Origin: Dugong dugon
Lineage: Eukaryota > Chordata > Mammalia > Sirenia > Dugongidae
Direction: 5' to 3'
Length of the DNA stretch: 64,000 nt
Assembly (NCBI GenBank): GCA_030035585.1
Contig: CM057476.1
Span: forward strand, 149,001 to 213,000
A program made the position numbers and the translations under genes. Under the pieces are notes generated by a model. The model was not told where the DNA came from. It made no database searches and worked only from the letters and a program-made list of their open reading frames with translations. Positions 1 through 28,794 of this stretch are shown here, piece by piece (position 1 is the first letter of the stretch; each line of letters begins with the position of its first letter).

Positions 1-625
1 GCTTTTCAATGTAAGTAAAAGAATCTCCAACTAAAAGTGAGATGAAGACTAAAGACAATTTTTATTTCACACCAAGTTGAGAAGACAGTAGTACCAGGGT
101 TGGTTGAGCAACTCAACTGTTTTCAAGAACCCATAATTGTGCCACTTTTCCCTACTGCGATTCCCAGTGTGAACTCTCCCCCCTTTAATCACAAGGTGAC
201 TACTATAGATCACATCATCACACATCAATGTCAGAAAGCAGAAAAGATGGGGAAATGATCTTGTGTACATCTCTACTAGGGAGTAATACCGCTCCTGGAA
301 AATAACCAGCAGACTTCAATTCTGTATCATTAGCAGGACCTCGGATATGACCGCTAAACCAGTTACTGGCAGAAGGGTATGGGATTTTCCACTTTCCCTG
401 TGGGTACTACTACCTGATACCAAATAAATGTGTGGATTTCTTAACAAGAAAAACATATTCTGGTAAGTGGGTAACCAAGGATTGCCACAGAACCTGATCA
501 CTGTGGACTGTAACCTCCTCTCGTAATTTTTCTTTTTGAGCTATTTAGTCAAGTTTGCCTGTGGGAATCCTGTGCAGCCTGAATGGGAGTGTTCATCTTG
601 ACACTGTTCCGCTTTGTGTTTACAC

Positions 626-772
626 CAGACTCCAGCGGTTAAGAGCTCAGCTGCTAACCAAAAGTTCAGCAGTTCAAAACCACCAGCCACTCCTTGGAAA
701 CCCTACAGGGCAGTTCTATTCTGTCCTATAGGGTGGCTAGGAATAAGAATCAACTCAACGGCAGTGGGTTTT
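626..772 (+). repeat. AfroSINE, plus orientation
   Basis: The tRNA-like head (CAGCGGTTAAGAGCTCAGC, then GCTAACCAAAAG) is followed by the CCACTCCTTGGAAACCCTA block and the body ending in AATCAACTCAACGGCAGTGG. The first bases of the head are degraded. Confidence 0.85.
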
Positions 773-1537
773 AAGGGTATCACAAGCCTAGAATCAATTT
801 TTATGTTAATTTGATAGTTTGAATGTTGCTGGACTTGCAGCAGATTTGACTTGGGACCTTAAAACTGAGCAGGTGGTATATAAATACGTTCACACATAAC
901 ACATAATCCCAAGACAAGCTTCCTTATCCTTTTGTCAACGGGTGGCTTTTTCTTACTCCCCCTCTCACTAAGGGTGCAGCCCTCTGATGGCACTGGCTTT
1001 ATGGAGACATTGAGTCCTGACTCCCTACCTCAGGCTGCCCAATGATTCATCAGTTTTCCCCACATGGGTCCCAAAATTGAAACCATGTGTATCATTGCAC
1101 AATTTTGTCAGCACCATCACAGGTCTACACCTTTCTCAGTGCAGAGTCCGCTAACTATCCCTTCAGATGTAGTGACAATGCCACATGGCTGTTAAAATTT
1201 ACCAATGCTTATGGACTGCCAGTAGTTTGCAGACCACACTTTAGTAGTATATTAAAGGTTTCACTTTAGGACCCATGCTCTGTAGTGCATTTTGGGAAAT
1301 AGCTACTGGATGGGATTCGAGGACCCATAAGCCTTACCATGAGTTGACATTGGGTCACAACTCCACTTATCCTGTTAAGTTCCCACTTGGTTCATAGATC
1401 ACAGTAATACGATTTGATGTATGAGAACATGGTATCCAGTAGCCTCTGAAAGGTAAAGAGCTATTTAGGTTATGGGTATAGGCACCCTAAAACATGAGGA
1501 AGAAGGTTCACATTACTACAGTTTTCCTTCAGTTGTA

Positions 1538-1742
1538 CATGAAAAACTAGTTGCTATCTATTCTGACTCATAATGACCCATGTGTGTCAGAGTAGAACTG
1601 TGCTCCATATGGTTTTCAGTGGCTGATTTTTCTAAAGTAGATCGCCAAGGCTTGCTTCTGAGGTGCCTCTGGGTGGATCTGAACCATAAACCTTTTAGTT
1701 AGTAGTCAAGTGCTTCACCACTTGTACCACCCAGGAACTCTG
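1538..1742 (-). repeat. AfroSINE, minus orientation, diverged
   Basis: In reverse complement it carries the SINE body (GACTCATAATGACCC, AGAGTAGAACTGTGCTCCAT) and ends in the decayed tRNA-like head (CACTTGTACCACCCAGGAACT). The GGTGCCTCTGGGTGG variant suggests an older subfamily. Confidence 0.8.
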
Positions 1743-2603
1743 TGATTGTATATGGCTTATGCTTAATTCAGGAGACACTGTTTCTTTGAATTTTAACAAG
1801 GAACATTGGTTCTTTGATTTTTAACTAAGTATGTAAACTGGACAGGGGCATGGCTCTCTCATAGTGCCCATTAGTCGTATCAGATTTTCTGATTTTATAA
1901 CTGTTTTAATGGACTGAGTTCCATTCCTGAAGAGCACAAAATTAAAAATTAATTGGAGCCCTGATTACCACACTAACCCCACCTTTATATTATACTGACC
2001 AAACCAACCTTGTCTAATTGTTAAGGGTCACTGCCAGTCTTCTGACAGAACAGTGTCCTCCTAACCAGAGAAGATGGTTTGAATTGTAGATTCCCCCACT
2101 CACCTTCCCACTCCAGGAAGCGGCTGCTGCTTTCAGTAACGCATTTCTGTGGATCTTGGTGAAGGGACAGGGTTCAGGGTTTGTGAGGAATACATAATGG
2201 ATCCAATCAAGAATGATTTCTCAAAGCATTACCATTCTTTCCTCTATATTACCACACAGTTTATGGCTTTGGTACTTCCTGTCATGGGCCAGTGCTAGAT
2301 CTGGTCTTGCATTAGCCAATGAAGCCAATTTCCTCATAAATCTTAAAGTTATTCAACGGCAATAATTCCTCAGTTTTCCCAGAATCTTACCATCAAGGCT
2401 AGGCCACAAGAGTGTACGTGTTCACAAGCAATAACACTATTTCATATTATAGACTAAAAAGTCCCTATCTTGTAAAAAACCTGATCTACATATCCTACTT
2501 TTCTTAAAGTCTGCTACCTAAACTACTTAAGGGAACAATTTATCAATTAGAACACACAGGTTGCAAAAAACAAGCTCATTCTTCTTAAGCAGAAAAAAAA
2601 ATG

Positions 2604-2609
2604 TTTATT
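2604..2609 (-). terminator. Candidate ZNF26 polyadenylation signal
   Basis: The minus strand reads AATAAA here, followed by a T-rich stretch, about 1.13 kb past the ZNF26 stop. Other AATAAA-like hexamers occur between 2600 and 3400, so this is one candidate among several. Confidence 0.3.
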
Positions 2610-3740
2610 TAAAAGATACTGGAAGCACACAGAGGCCAGAAGGCCAGGGGCAGTACCCAAAGTTACTGTGGGAATCAATTTATCAGGAACTAATGATCTC
2701 AGCAGAATTCTGTAGTGAAATAAATGAGTTCCCACATTTCCCCTCTGGTTCATGTGAGATTGAAGTACAGACTAAAAATCCTGGAGGAGAAGTTATCATT
2801 ACGCAACAGAGAATGCTCACTTTTAGCTAGTGGAAGGGACAACCTGAAAGAAACTGCCACAAGGATTCACATAACAGAAAGGAGTTTCTCCAGAGAAAAC
2901 ATATCAGTGGATGGAGAATAGATACTAAACTGCTCAAATATAATGAACATCCATTATGAGGGTTTTTAAGGTAGCCCTGTAACAACTGCCAGACCCACTT
3001 ATGTAGACTAATGAACAAGAGATAAATTATTTTGAGTGAAAGTGTATCCTTTCATTTGTTATAAGCCATATTATTTTAGTTATAAGTTATATTACTAAGA
3101 AATAAAGAGACAATGCTGATATTTAGCATTTAATATAGACAACATTGGTGGATGTTATTCCACAAACTATCAAATATATGTATAACAATTTACATTAAAA
3201 AAATACCAGAATTTTTTTCAAATGCTATTTAGCATTATGCTGGAAAGTATCAAATATCCCTTAATTTTCAGAATATGTTCCTTGGTGTCTTCCTGACCAT
3301 TACTTTATTTACACATAAAAAAAAGAACAATTTTATACTCTATTCATGAAAAAAAAATACCACTTATAATTGAGATTTTATTCAGTCTTTATAAAAACAC
3401 AGCTTCAAATCTGGAATATGACTTCCCATGTAACACACCTTCTATGGGAAAATGCTTTTCTAATTCATTAGTTTTTAAGGTGTTCTCAGGATGAATTTTC
3501 CAAATTACATCTTCATAATGATGCTACTACATTTGGTACATTTACTGCTCAGTTACTGTTACCTACAAAGATTTGTATGACTTTTGAAAGCTTTTACACA
3601 CATATTCCAAATATATAACTTATCTGAGTATATTTGTAGGACCTCCAGCTTGTATATCCTTTCTATATGATCATCTGAAGTCTCCTGAGGATCAGCTTCT
3701 GTGAGAATGCTTCTAACATTTGCTTTTTCATTCTGGTTTC

Positions 3741-19579
<15,839 letters not shown>

Positions 19580-20152
19580 CCCCACGCTCAGCTTAGGGCG
19601 CACTGCCTGGGTGTCCAGGGCCGGAAGACTACGGAGGAGAGAACTGTGAGGACAGCGGTCGGCCGGGCTCCCACGTAACCACCCGGGGATTTTCCCGCCC
19701 CCAGAGAAAGGATCCACGGGCACCGAGCGCCTGCCCGTCCCGGGCTGGGACGCCTTCCCTCGGACAGACACGGCCACTCAGCTTATCCCCAGCAAGAGAC
19801 GCGCGCGGACGGGCGACTCCCGGGGGCTGAACAGAAGTCCGCGGAGTGTGTACCGTTCCGCGGCCCAGAGGCGGCGGGGTGCCGAGGCTGAACCGTCTCC
19901 ACGTCCCGAGTCGACTGTGGAGGTTACAGACTGTTAGCTCCTGGTCTAACCAGGACCCTCTGGACCGGGTTAACTCAGTGCATCCGTTGGGTAAGCGATC
20001 AGGAAATCAGACGGGACGCTCCAGCTACGGTCCATTGACCACCCCCCCCCCCCTCCCGCCCCTTGAGGCGCGGCACAGCTACACCGTCAGTGCGGCGCAC
20101 CGGAATTGCGTCATCCGTCGCCGCAGCAGGAAACGCCGGTGCAAGAAAAAAA

Positions 20153-20170
20153 ACTATATTTCCCAGAAGG
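20153..20170 (+). promoter_or_regulatory. SBS-like ZNF143/THAP11 motif
   Basis: ACTATATTTCCCAGAAGG resembles the consensus ACTACAATTCCCAGCATGC. Plus-strand orientation, with the gene on the minus strand. Confidence 0.6.
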
Positions 20171-20510
20171 ATTTCCGTAGGGTGGGTTACCTGCCGGGTT
20201 CCCCCACGAGGCTAGTCCGACCAGAAGGAGCGGAGCGGATCGGGTTCACGCTTGTCACCGCCGTCCGCCGCGCCCCGCCTCGCCGCGCTCGCCCGATCCC
20301 ACGAAGCCCTGGGGAAAGCCCACACTCAAGCCGAAGATACAGGGTACCCGGGTATTGACGCAAACAAGATTGACTCCTGACAGAAAGACATAAACCCCTA
20401 TCAAGAATAACGTTTTATAAAGCTAAAAGCTACAATTGACAAGGTTATATCACGGTTTTGAATTTAAATGGACCAAATATTACAATAACCAACTTCATAA
20501 AGGAGAAACT

Positions 20511-22065
20511 TGTTAGGAGCTGTTTAGTCGGTTCCGACTCATAGCGAGCGACATTATGTACAATAGCACGAAACACTACGCGGTCCTGAGCCATCCCCAC
20601 AGTCATTGCTATGTTTGAGCCCATTATTGCAGCCACTGTGTGAATCCATCTCGTTGAGGGTCTTCCGATTTTTCGCTGACCCTCTACCAAGCATGATGTC
20701 CTTCAGGGACTGGTCCCTCCTGATAACATGTCGAAAGTAAGTGAGATGAAGTCTGGCCATCCTTCCTTCTAAGGCGCGTGCTGGCAGTCCATGGTATATT
20801 TCAATATTCCTTGCCCACACCATAATTCAAAGGCATCATTTATTGTCCAGATTTCCTTATTGATTGTCCAGCTTTCACACCTTAGTCCTCAAAGTGACAT
20901 CTTTGTTTTTCAACACTTAAAAAGAGAGCTTTTGCAGCAGATTTGCCCAATGAAATACATCGTTAGATTTTTTGGCTGCTGCTTCCATGGGCATAGATTG
21001 TGGATCTCAGTAAAATGAAATCCTTGACAACTTCATTCTGTCCTCTGTTTATTACGATGTTGCTTATTGGTTCAGTTTTGAGGATTTTTGTTTTCTTTAT
21101 GTTGAGGCATAATCCATAGTGAAGGCTGTAGTCTTTCATCTTCATCAGTAAGTGCTTCAAGTCCTCTTTGCTGTCAGCAAGCAAGGTTCCATCATCTGCA
21201 TATCCAGGTTGTTAATAAGTCTTCCTCCAAATCTGATGCCACGTTCATATAGTCCAGGTTATCGGATTATCTGCTCAGCATACATATTGAATCAATATGG
21301 AGAAAGGATATAACCCTGATGCACACCTTTCCTGATTGTAAGCCACGCAGTATCCCCCTGTTCTATTCGAACAACTGCCTCTTGGTCTATGTACAGGTTC
21401 CTCATGAGCACAATTAAATGTTCTAGAATTCCCATTTTTTGGAAATGTTATCCATAATTTGTTATGATCCACACAGTTGAATGCCTTTGCATAGTCCATA
21501 AAACTCAAGTAAACATTTTTCTGGTATTCTCTGCTTTCAGCCAAGATTCATCTGACATCAGCAGTGATACCCCTCATTCCACATCCTCTTCTGAACTCAG
21601 CTTGAATTTCTGGCAGTTCCTTGTTGATGTACTGCTGCAACCACTTTTGAATGATCTTCAGCAAAATTTTATATGCGTATGATATTGTTTGAAAATTTCC
21701 ACATTCCGCTGGATCACCTTTCTTTGGAATGGGCACAAATATGGATCTCTTCCAGTCTGATGGCATAGACAATTGAGCGCTTCCAGCGTTGCAATCATTT
21801 GTTGAAACGTCTCAACTGGTATTCTGGCAGTTCCTGGAGCCTTGTTTTTTGCCAATTTCCTTCACTGCAGCTTGGACTTCTTCCTTCAATACCATCAGAT
21901 CTTGATCATATGCTCCCTCCTGAAATGGCTGAATGTCAATAAATCTTTTTGGTACAGTGACTCTGTGTATTCCTTCCATCTTCTTTTGATACTTCCTGTG
22001 TCATTGAATATTTTCCTCATAGAATCCTTCAGTATTGTAACTAGAGGCTTGAATTTGTTGTTCAG
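20511..22065 (-). mobile_element. RTE-type LINE, 5'-truncated, minus orientation
   Basis: A 1.55-kb copy of the afrotherian RTE family. Its 3' end (TTTAGTCGGTTCCGACTCAT) lies at 20.52 kb. Reverse-transcriptase pieces read on the minus strand, including SFMDYAKAFNCVDHNKLW and the catalytic box GYADDGTLLADS near 21.2 kb, but frameshifts and stops break the frame. A perfect 12-bp target duplication (AAAGGAGAAACT) flanks it at 20499-20510 and 22066-22077. Confidence 0.95.
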
Positions 22066-22128
22066 AAAGGAGAAACTAGAGTAGACAAAAAGAAAGAAAT
22101 ACAAGCACACCAAAAATAGGAGACATTA

Positions 22129-24927
22129 GGATGCCCTTTATCACCACTCTTATTCAACATTGTGCTGGAGGTCCTCGCCAGAGAAATTAGGCTAGAAAAA
22201 GAAATAAAGGGCATCCAAATTGGTAGGGAAGAAGTCAAAGTATCTCTATTTGCAGATGCTATGATCTTATACACAGAAAAACCCAAAGAATCCACAAGAA
22301 AACTACTGGAACTAATAGAAGATTTCAGTAAAGTTTCAGGATACAAGATAAACATACAAAAACCAGTTGGATTCCTTTCAACCAACAAAGAGCACCTTGA
22401 AGAGGAAATCACCAAATCAATACCATTTACAATAGCCCCCAAGAAGATAAGATACTTAGGAATAAATCTAACCAGAGACATAAAAGACCTATACAATCAA
22501 AACTACAAGACACTATTGCAAGAAACCAAAAGAGACCTGCATAAGTGGAAAAACATACCTTGCTCATGGATAGGTAGACTCAACATTGTGAAAATGTCAA
22601 TTCTACCCAAAGCGATCTACAGATATAATGCAATCCTGATCCAAATTACACCGGCATTTTTTAATTAGATGGAGAAACAAATCACCAACTTCATATGGAA
22701 AGGGAAGAGGCAACGAATAAATAAAGCATCACTCAAGAAGAACAAAGTGGGAGGCCTCACACTACCTGATTTTAGAACCTATTATACCGCCACGGTAGTC
22801 AGAACAGCCTGGCATTGGTACAACAACAGATACATAGACCAATGGAACAGAATTGAGAATCCAGACATAAATTCATCCACCTCTGAGCAGCTGACATTTG
22901 ACAAAGGCCCAAAGCCCATTAATTGGGGAAAAGAGAGTCTCTTTAACAAATGGTGCTGGCATAACTGGATATCCATCTGCAAAAAACTGAAACAAGGAAA
23001 GAAGACCCATATCTCACACCATGCACAAAAACTAACTCAAAATGGATCAAAGATTAAAATATAAAATCAAAAACAATAAAGATCATGGAAGAAAAAATAG
23101 GGACAACGCTAGGAGCCCTAATACATGGCATAAACACAATACGAACCATAACTAACAATGCACAAGCACCAGAAGAGAGACTAGATAACTGGGAGCTCCT
23201 AAAAATAAAACACTTATGCTCATTAAAAAACTTCACCAAAAGAGTCAAAAGACAAACTACAGACTGAGAAAAAAATTTTGGCTATGACAATTCCGATCTA
23301 ATCTCTAAAATCTACAAGATATTGCAAAACCTCAACAACAAAAAGAAAAATAGATTAAAAAATGGGCAAAGGATATGAACAGGCACTTCGCCAAAGAAGA
23401 TATTCAGGCGGCTAACAGACATATGAAGAAATGCTGATGATCATTAGCCATTAGAGAAATGCAGATCAAAACTACCATGAGATACCATCTCACCCCAACA
23501 AGGCTAACATTAATCCAAAAACACAAAATAATAAATGCTGGAGAGGTTGTGGAGAGACTGGAACACTTATACTCTGTTGGTGGGAATGTCAAATGGTACT
23601 ACCACTTTGGAAATTGAATTGGTGCTTCCTCAAAAAGATAGAAATAGAAGTACCATACGATCCAGCTATCTCACTCCTTGGAATATATTCTAGAGAAATA
23701 AGAGCTGTCACACAAATAGATATATGCACACCCATGTTCACTGCAGCCCTGTTCACAATAGCAAAAAGATGGAAACAACCTAGGTGCCCATCAACAAATG
23801 AATGGATAAACAAATTGTGGTATATCCACACAATGGAATACCACGCAACAATAAAGAACAACGATGAAGCCATGAAAAATAACATGGAGGAAGCTGGAGG
23901 TCATTATGCTGAGTGAATTCAGTCAGTCACAGAAGGACAAATATTGTATAAGACCACTATTATAAGAACTCAAGAAATGGTTAAACACAGAAGAAAACAT
24001 TCTTTGATGGTTACGAGGGTGGGGAGGGAGGGTGAGGGCTACTTACTAACCATATAGTAGATAATAATTATCTTAGGTGAAGGTAAGGACAGCACACACT
24101 ACAGGGGAAGTCAGTACAACTGGACTAAACCAAAGCTAAGAAGTTTCCTTAATACAAACACTTCAAGGGACAGAGTAGCAGGGGTAGGGGTCTGGGGACC
24201 ATGCTTTCAGGGGACATCTAGGTCAACTGGCATAACAAAGCTTATTAAGAAAATGTTCTGCATCCCACTTTGGTGAGTGTCGTCTGGGGTCTTAAAAGCT
24301 TACAAGCGGCCATCTAAGATGCATCAATTGGTCCCAACCACCTGGAGTAAAGGAGAATGAAGAACACCAAAGACACAAGGAAAATATTAGCACAAGAGAC
24401 AGAAAGGGCCACATAAACCAGAGACTTCATCAGCCTGAAACCAGAAGACCTAGATGGTAGCCGGGTACCACCAATGACCACCCTGACAGGTAACACAACA
24501 GAGAGTTCCAGATGGAGCAGGAGAAAGGTGGGGTGCAGAACTCAAATTCTAGTAAGAAGACCAGACTCGATGGGCTGGCTGAGACTGGAGGAACCCCAGA
24601 AAGCATGGCCCCTGGATTCTCTATCAGCCCAGAACTAAAACAATTTCCGAGGCCAACTCTTCAGAAAGGGATTGGACTGGACTGTGGGACATAAAGTGAT
24701 ACTCGTGAGGAGTGTTCCTCTTAGCTTGAGTAGATACAAGAGACTAAACGGGCAGCTTCTGTCCAGCAGTCAGATGAGAAGGCAGAGAGAGGGTTAGGAG
24801 CTGGCTGAATGGACATGGAGAATTGGGGGTGGAAAGGAGGAGTGTGCTGTCACAGTATGGGGAAAGCAATTAGAGTCACATAACAATGTATGCATAAATT
24901 TTTGAATGGGAAAAAATAAAAAAATCA
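22129..24927 (+). mobile_element. L1 LINE, 5'-truncated: ORF2 end and 3' UTR
   Basis: Encodes the distal part of L1 ORF2: the RT core at 22162-22668, then [35 protein letters not shown] and the C-terminal AIKRWKQPRCPSTNEWINKL. The RT catalytic box reads [10 protein letters not shown] where FADD is expected, and stops interrupt the frame, so it is dead. A roughly 1-kb 3' UTR follows from about 23.9 kb. A 9-bp duplication GAGACATTA (22120-22128 and 24928-24936) marks the insertion. Confidence 0.95.
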
Positions 24928-24984
24928 GAGACATTAACATCTGTCTCTCATTCCAGGACAGATCGAACAATACTATCTGATCAC

Positions 24985-25132
24985 CAAAACAAAAACAAAA
25001 AAAAACCCAAACACTCTGCCATTGAGTTAATTCCAACTCCTAGCAACCCTATAAGACAAAGTAGAACTGTTTCATAGGGTTTCCAAGGCTGGAAATCTTT
25101 ATGGAAGCAGACTGCCACATCTTTCTCCCATA
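24985..25132 (-). repeat. AfroSINE fragment, minus orientation
   Basis: A-rich tail, then CTGCCATTGAGTTAATTCC, AGACAAAGTAGAACTG, CATAGGGTTTCCAAGGCTGG, ending at CATCTTTCTCCCATAAT. The tRNA-like head is missing. Confidence 0.85.
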
Positions 25133-26175
25133 ATCACGATATAATAAAACTACAAATTAATAACAAAAAGTCCTTTCTGCCAAAAAAATCCTTAAAGTTC
25201 TCTATTAAATAAATACTGAGTGAAAATGGGAAATGCAAACAAAATTGTAGACAATAGTTTACATACTAATTTCCTTAAAACAGTGATCACAGGAAATTTC
25301 ATAATCTTAAGTAATTATAGCAATTAAAAAAATAAGTGAATTCTCAAATCAAAAAGCTAGTTATAGAACAACATAGTCAGGAAAAAGCAAAAGAATGGAA
25401 ATATTTAAGATAAAATCAAACTAGACAGAAAATTAGTAAGAAGAGACTCAACACTACGAATGAATTCAAACTAACTGACATATACACAATACTCCAACTA
25501 AGGACATACATATAATTTTTGTCTGAACATGGAACATCGTCCAGCATAGATCATATGCTAGGCCACAAATCAAGTCTTAAAAAATTTAAAATATAGTATT
25601 TTCACTGAAACAATGAAATTAAATTAGAAATCAACAACAGAAAGAAATGTAGGAAATTCCCAGATAATTGGAATTTAAAACAACAGAGGAAATCAATGAA
25701 ACCATTGAAAAGATGAACAAAATAGACAAAACATTAGCTATACCAACCAAGATAAACAGAGAAGCAAATTACCATATCAGGAATGAAAAAGTGGATATCA
25801 CTACGTTATTACATAAATTTAGAGAATTATAAAAGAATTCATATATACATATCATATTTAAATTAAAATAATCTTAAAAGACTATTATTAATAACTTTAA
25901 ACCAACAGCTACACAACCTAAAAGAACAGGCTTGAAAAAGAAGAGCAATGAAAAGTACTAGCACAATCAGATATTAAAGCATACTACAGAAAATATACAA
26001 ATAGCATTTTTACCCTCACTCATAATCAAATGCAAATTAAAACTACACTGAGGTACCATTTGTCACACATCAGTTAGTGAAAGTAAAAATCATGCCATTA
26101 CACTCTGTTGGTGAGGCTTTTGGAAACAGACACTCTCATACATTGCTGGTAAGGATGCAAAATGGTGTAGCCCCT
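25133..26175 (+). repeat. L1 ORF2 fragments, diverged
   Basis: Text such as CATATGCTAGGCCACAAATC, GATGAACAAAATAGACAAAA and, near 26.1 kb, GTTGGTGAGGCTTTTGGAA matches successive parts of L1 ORF2 with large internal losses. The last piece resumes beyond the LTR at 26728. Confidence 0.65.
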
Positions 26176-26727
26176 TGTGATGGTTAAGGTTGTGTGTCAA
26201 CTTGGCTGGGCCAAGATTCTCAATGTTTTGGCAGTCGTGTTATGTTGTGGTCACTTCCTTGTCGAGATTTGATATGTGATCACCCCCATGATGGGATCTG
26301 CTATGAGTAGTCAATCAGTTAAAGGGGAGTTTCCTTGGGCATGTGGCCTGCATCAAGTGTGGGCAGATGTTCAGGCAGGGCTCAGGGGCTGTTTTGCTTC
26401 TTCTGGATCCTACAGCTGGCTCCTGTTCATCTGACCTCTGGTTCTTGGGACTTGAGCTAGCAGCTTACCTGTAGTCTTGCCTGCCAATCTTGGGATTCGT
26501 GGATCTTCACAGCCTGTGAGCAACAGCCCTACTCTCCAACCTGCTGATCTTGGGTCCGCCAGCCCCTGCAGCTACCTGAATCAGGAGAAGCCTCTATCCT
26601 GACCCATTGACTTGGGACGTTACAGCCTCTACAACTGCACGGCCATTTCCTTGGTATAAATTTTTCTATATGTATATATTTATACCCTTTACTGGTTTTG
26701 CTTCTCTAGAGAACCCAACCTAAGACA
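26176..26727 (+). mobile_element. Solo LTR (ERVL/MaLR-like), 552 bp, 5-bp TSD
   Basis: Starts TGTGATGGTTAAGGTTGTGT and ends CTCTAGAGAACCCAACCTAAGACA (last 24 bp). Flanked by CCCCT at 26171-26175 and 26728-26732. Inserted in L1 sequence that reads through if the LTR is removed. A related truncated copy is at about 31385-31535. Confidence 0.9.
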
Positions 26728-26789
26728 CCCCTGTAGAACAGAAATTGGCAATATCTTACAAAAGTACACATATTTACCTTTCGACCCAG

Positions 26790-27870
26790 GAATTCTACTA
26801 TGCAAAGGGATTAGACTGTGTGGATCATAAAAAATTATGGATAACATTGCAAAGAATGGGAATTCCAGAACACTTAATTGTGCTCATGAGGAACCTGTAC
26901 GTAGATCAAGAGGCAGTTGTTCAAACAGAACAAAGGGATACTTCGTGGTTTAAAGTCAAGAAAGGTGCATGTAAGTGTCGTATCCATTCACTGTACCTAT
27001 TAAATCTGTAGGCTGAGCAAATAATCCAAGAAGCTGGACTACATATAGAAGAACACAGCATCAGGACTGGAGGAAGACCCATTAACAACCTGTGTTATGC
27101 AGATTACACAACTTTGCTTGCCAAAAGTGAAGAGGACTTGAAGCACTTACTGATGAAGATCAAAGACCACAGCCTTCAGTATGGATTACACCGTAACAAA
27201 GAAGATAAAAATCCTCACAACTGGACCAATAAGCAACATCATAATAAACGGAGAAAAGATTAGAGTTGTCAAGTATTTCATTTTACTTGGATCTACAATC
27301 AATACCCATGGAACCAGCAGTCAAGAAATAAAAAGACGCATTGCATTGGGCAAAATCTGCTGCAAAAGACCTCTTTAAACTGTTAAAAGCAAAGATGTCA
27401 CCTTGAAGACTAAGGTGCGCCTGACCCAAGCCATGGTATTTTCAATCGCCTTATATGCACGCAGAAGCTGGACGATGAATAAGGAACACCAAAGAAGAAC
27501 TGACGCCTTTGAATTGTGGTGTTGGTGAAGAATATCGAATATACCACAAACTGACAAAAGAAGGAACAAGTCTGTCTTGGAAGAAGTACAACCAGAACAC
27601 TCCTTAGAAGCAAGGATGGCGAGACTTTGTCTCACGTACTTTGGACATGTAAATGGGAGAGATCATTCCCTGGAGAAGGACATCAAGCTTGGTAAAGTAC
27701 GGGGTCAGTGAAAAAGAGGAAGACCCTCAATGAGATGGATTCACATAGTGGCTGCAACCATGGGCTTAAGTATAGAAACGATTGTGAGGATGGCACAGGA
27801 CCTAGCCGTGTCTTGTTCTGTTGTACATAGGGTTGCTATGAATTGGAACCAACTCAACAGCACCTAACAA
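26790..27870 (+). mobile_element. RTE-type LINE 3' half, plus orientation
   Basis: RT pieces read CVDHKKLWITLQRMGIPEHL, then NLCYADYTTLLAKSEEDLKH, where the catalytic YADD has become YADY, so the copy is inactive. It runs to the family 3' end CAACTCAACAGCACCTAACA and abuts decayed zinc-finger sequence at 27876. Confidence 0.9.
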
Positions 27871-27875
27871 CAACA

Positions 27876-28583
27876 TGACTAAAAGCTTTCCCACATTCCT
27901 CACAGTTATGAGTATCATCAGAAAGAATTCTCTGATGATCAATAAGAGATATGTGATTACATAAACCTTTGCTATATTTATGGCATTCAGAAGCTCTTCC
28001 ACTGATTTGGGAACTCTAATGTTGAGTAAGATGTGCTATGATGTTAAATGCCTTCCCACGTTTCTTACAATCAAGGAACTTGGCTCTAGAAGAAATGCTC
28101 TGATGTTCATTAAAGGATGAGTAGCACTTGAAGGTCTTCCTACATTCATAAGGTTTTTTCCTATTGTGATTTCTGTGATGTGGAATAAGTTCTTACCTGT
28201 GACTTAAGGTATTTCTACATTCCCTGTTCTCGTAAGGTTCCTCTCCTGTGTGAGTTCTGTGATGCTGAGTAAGAACTGAGTAATGGCTAACATACTTCCC
28301 ACTTTTGGAATATTCAGAAAATTTCTCTTCTGTATGAATTCTCTGATGCAGAGTAAAGGATGTATGCTAACTAAAAATGAGGATTTTTCTATTAGTAATC
28401 ATCATTTGCCAGGAATGTCCCTCCTTATTTTCCTGCTGTCTCTCAACATGCCTCTCACATTTCCAAGCTTCTCTGAAAAGAAACACTCAAAACCACACCC
28501 TGTTCTCCTATGCTCAGATGATGTGTCTTCATAAACGGCCTTCTTTAGAGGCACCTGCAGGGTCTCACACACAGATTTGACCT
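27876..28583 (-). pseudogene. KRAB zinc-finger pseudogene, terminal exon, truncated
   Basis: Read on the minus strand, a good acceptor (CTTTCAG at 28590-28584) opens EVKSVCETLQVPLKKAVYED in the standard KZFP terminal-exon phase. A spacer follows, frameshifted near 28.45 kb, then at least five decayed fingers with traces such as HQRIHTEE, HRNHNRKKPYEC and EECGKAFS. Many cysteines are lost and there are stops and frameshifts. The array stops where an RTE was inserted at about 27870. No KRAB exons were found between 28.6 and 31.8 kb. The CpG promoter at 31.86-32.24 kb has the right orientation to have been its promoter. Parent gene not identified. Confidence 0.85.
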
Positions 28584-28794
28584 CTGAAAGAGAAAAAAAG
28601 TCACTACTTATTTTTTCATGTTTTGGGAGAAAAGAAAGACTGTGTCTCAATTGTAATATGATTTTCTTAGGACTGTTTTGAAGTTCCCTTTGCATGGAAG
28701 GGGAAAGCAAGGGGCTTCACAAGTGATTGCAGTAAAACGTGACCCAGAGTTCAGATGGAAGAGATTAAAATGGGAAACAAGGAGTTTGGTGAAG

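Larger units (their letters stand above)
1..3740. other. 3' side of ZNF26: UTR and downstream flank, no gene seen
   Basis: No coding exon is supported here. The part next to 3740 must include the ZNF26 3' UTR, which runs toward lower coordinates. Two AfroSINE copies lie at about 626-772 and 1538-1742. Stretches at 2550-3560 are AT-rich, with several minus-strand AATAAA-like hexamers. Short open frames on both strands look like chance. Confidence 0.5.

Noticed and set aside
632..700. tRNA genes at AfroSINE heads
   Set aside because: The heads are tRNA-derived SINE sequence with decayed promoter boxes and no tRNA fold.
19846..20358. 170-aa plus-strand open frame across the CpG island
   Set aside because: Low stop-codon density follows from GC content; no domain, and it crosses the ZNF26 promoter.
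22162..23064. Two consecutive reverse-transcriptase-like frames as a possible host gene
   Set aside because: They are L1 ORF2 with a mutated catalytic box, a stop between them, and an L1 3' UTR and target duplication around them.
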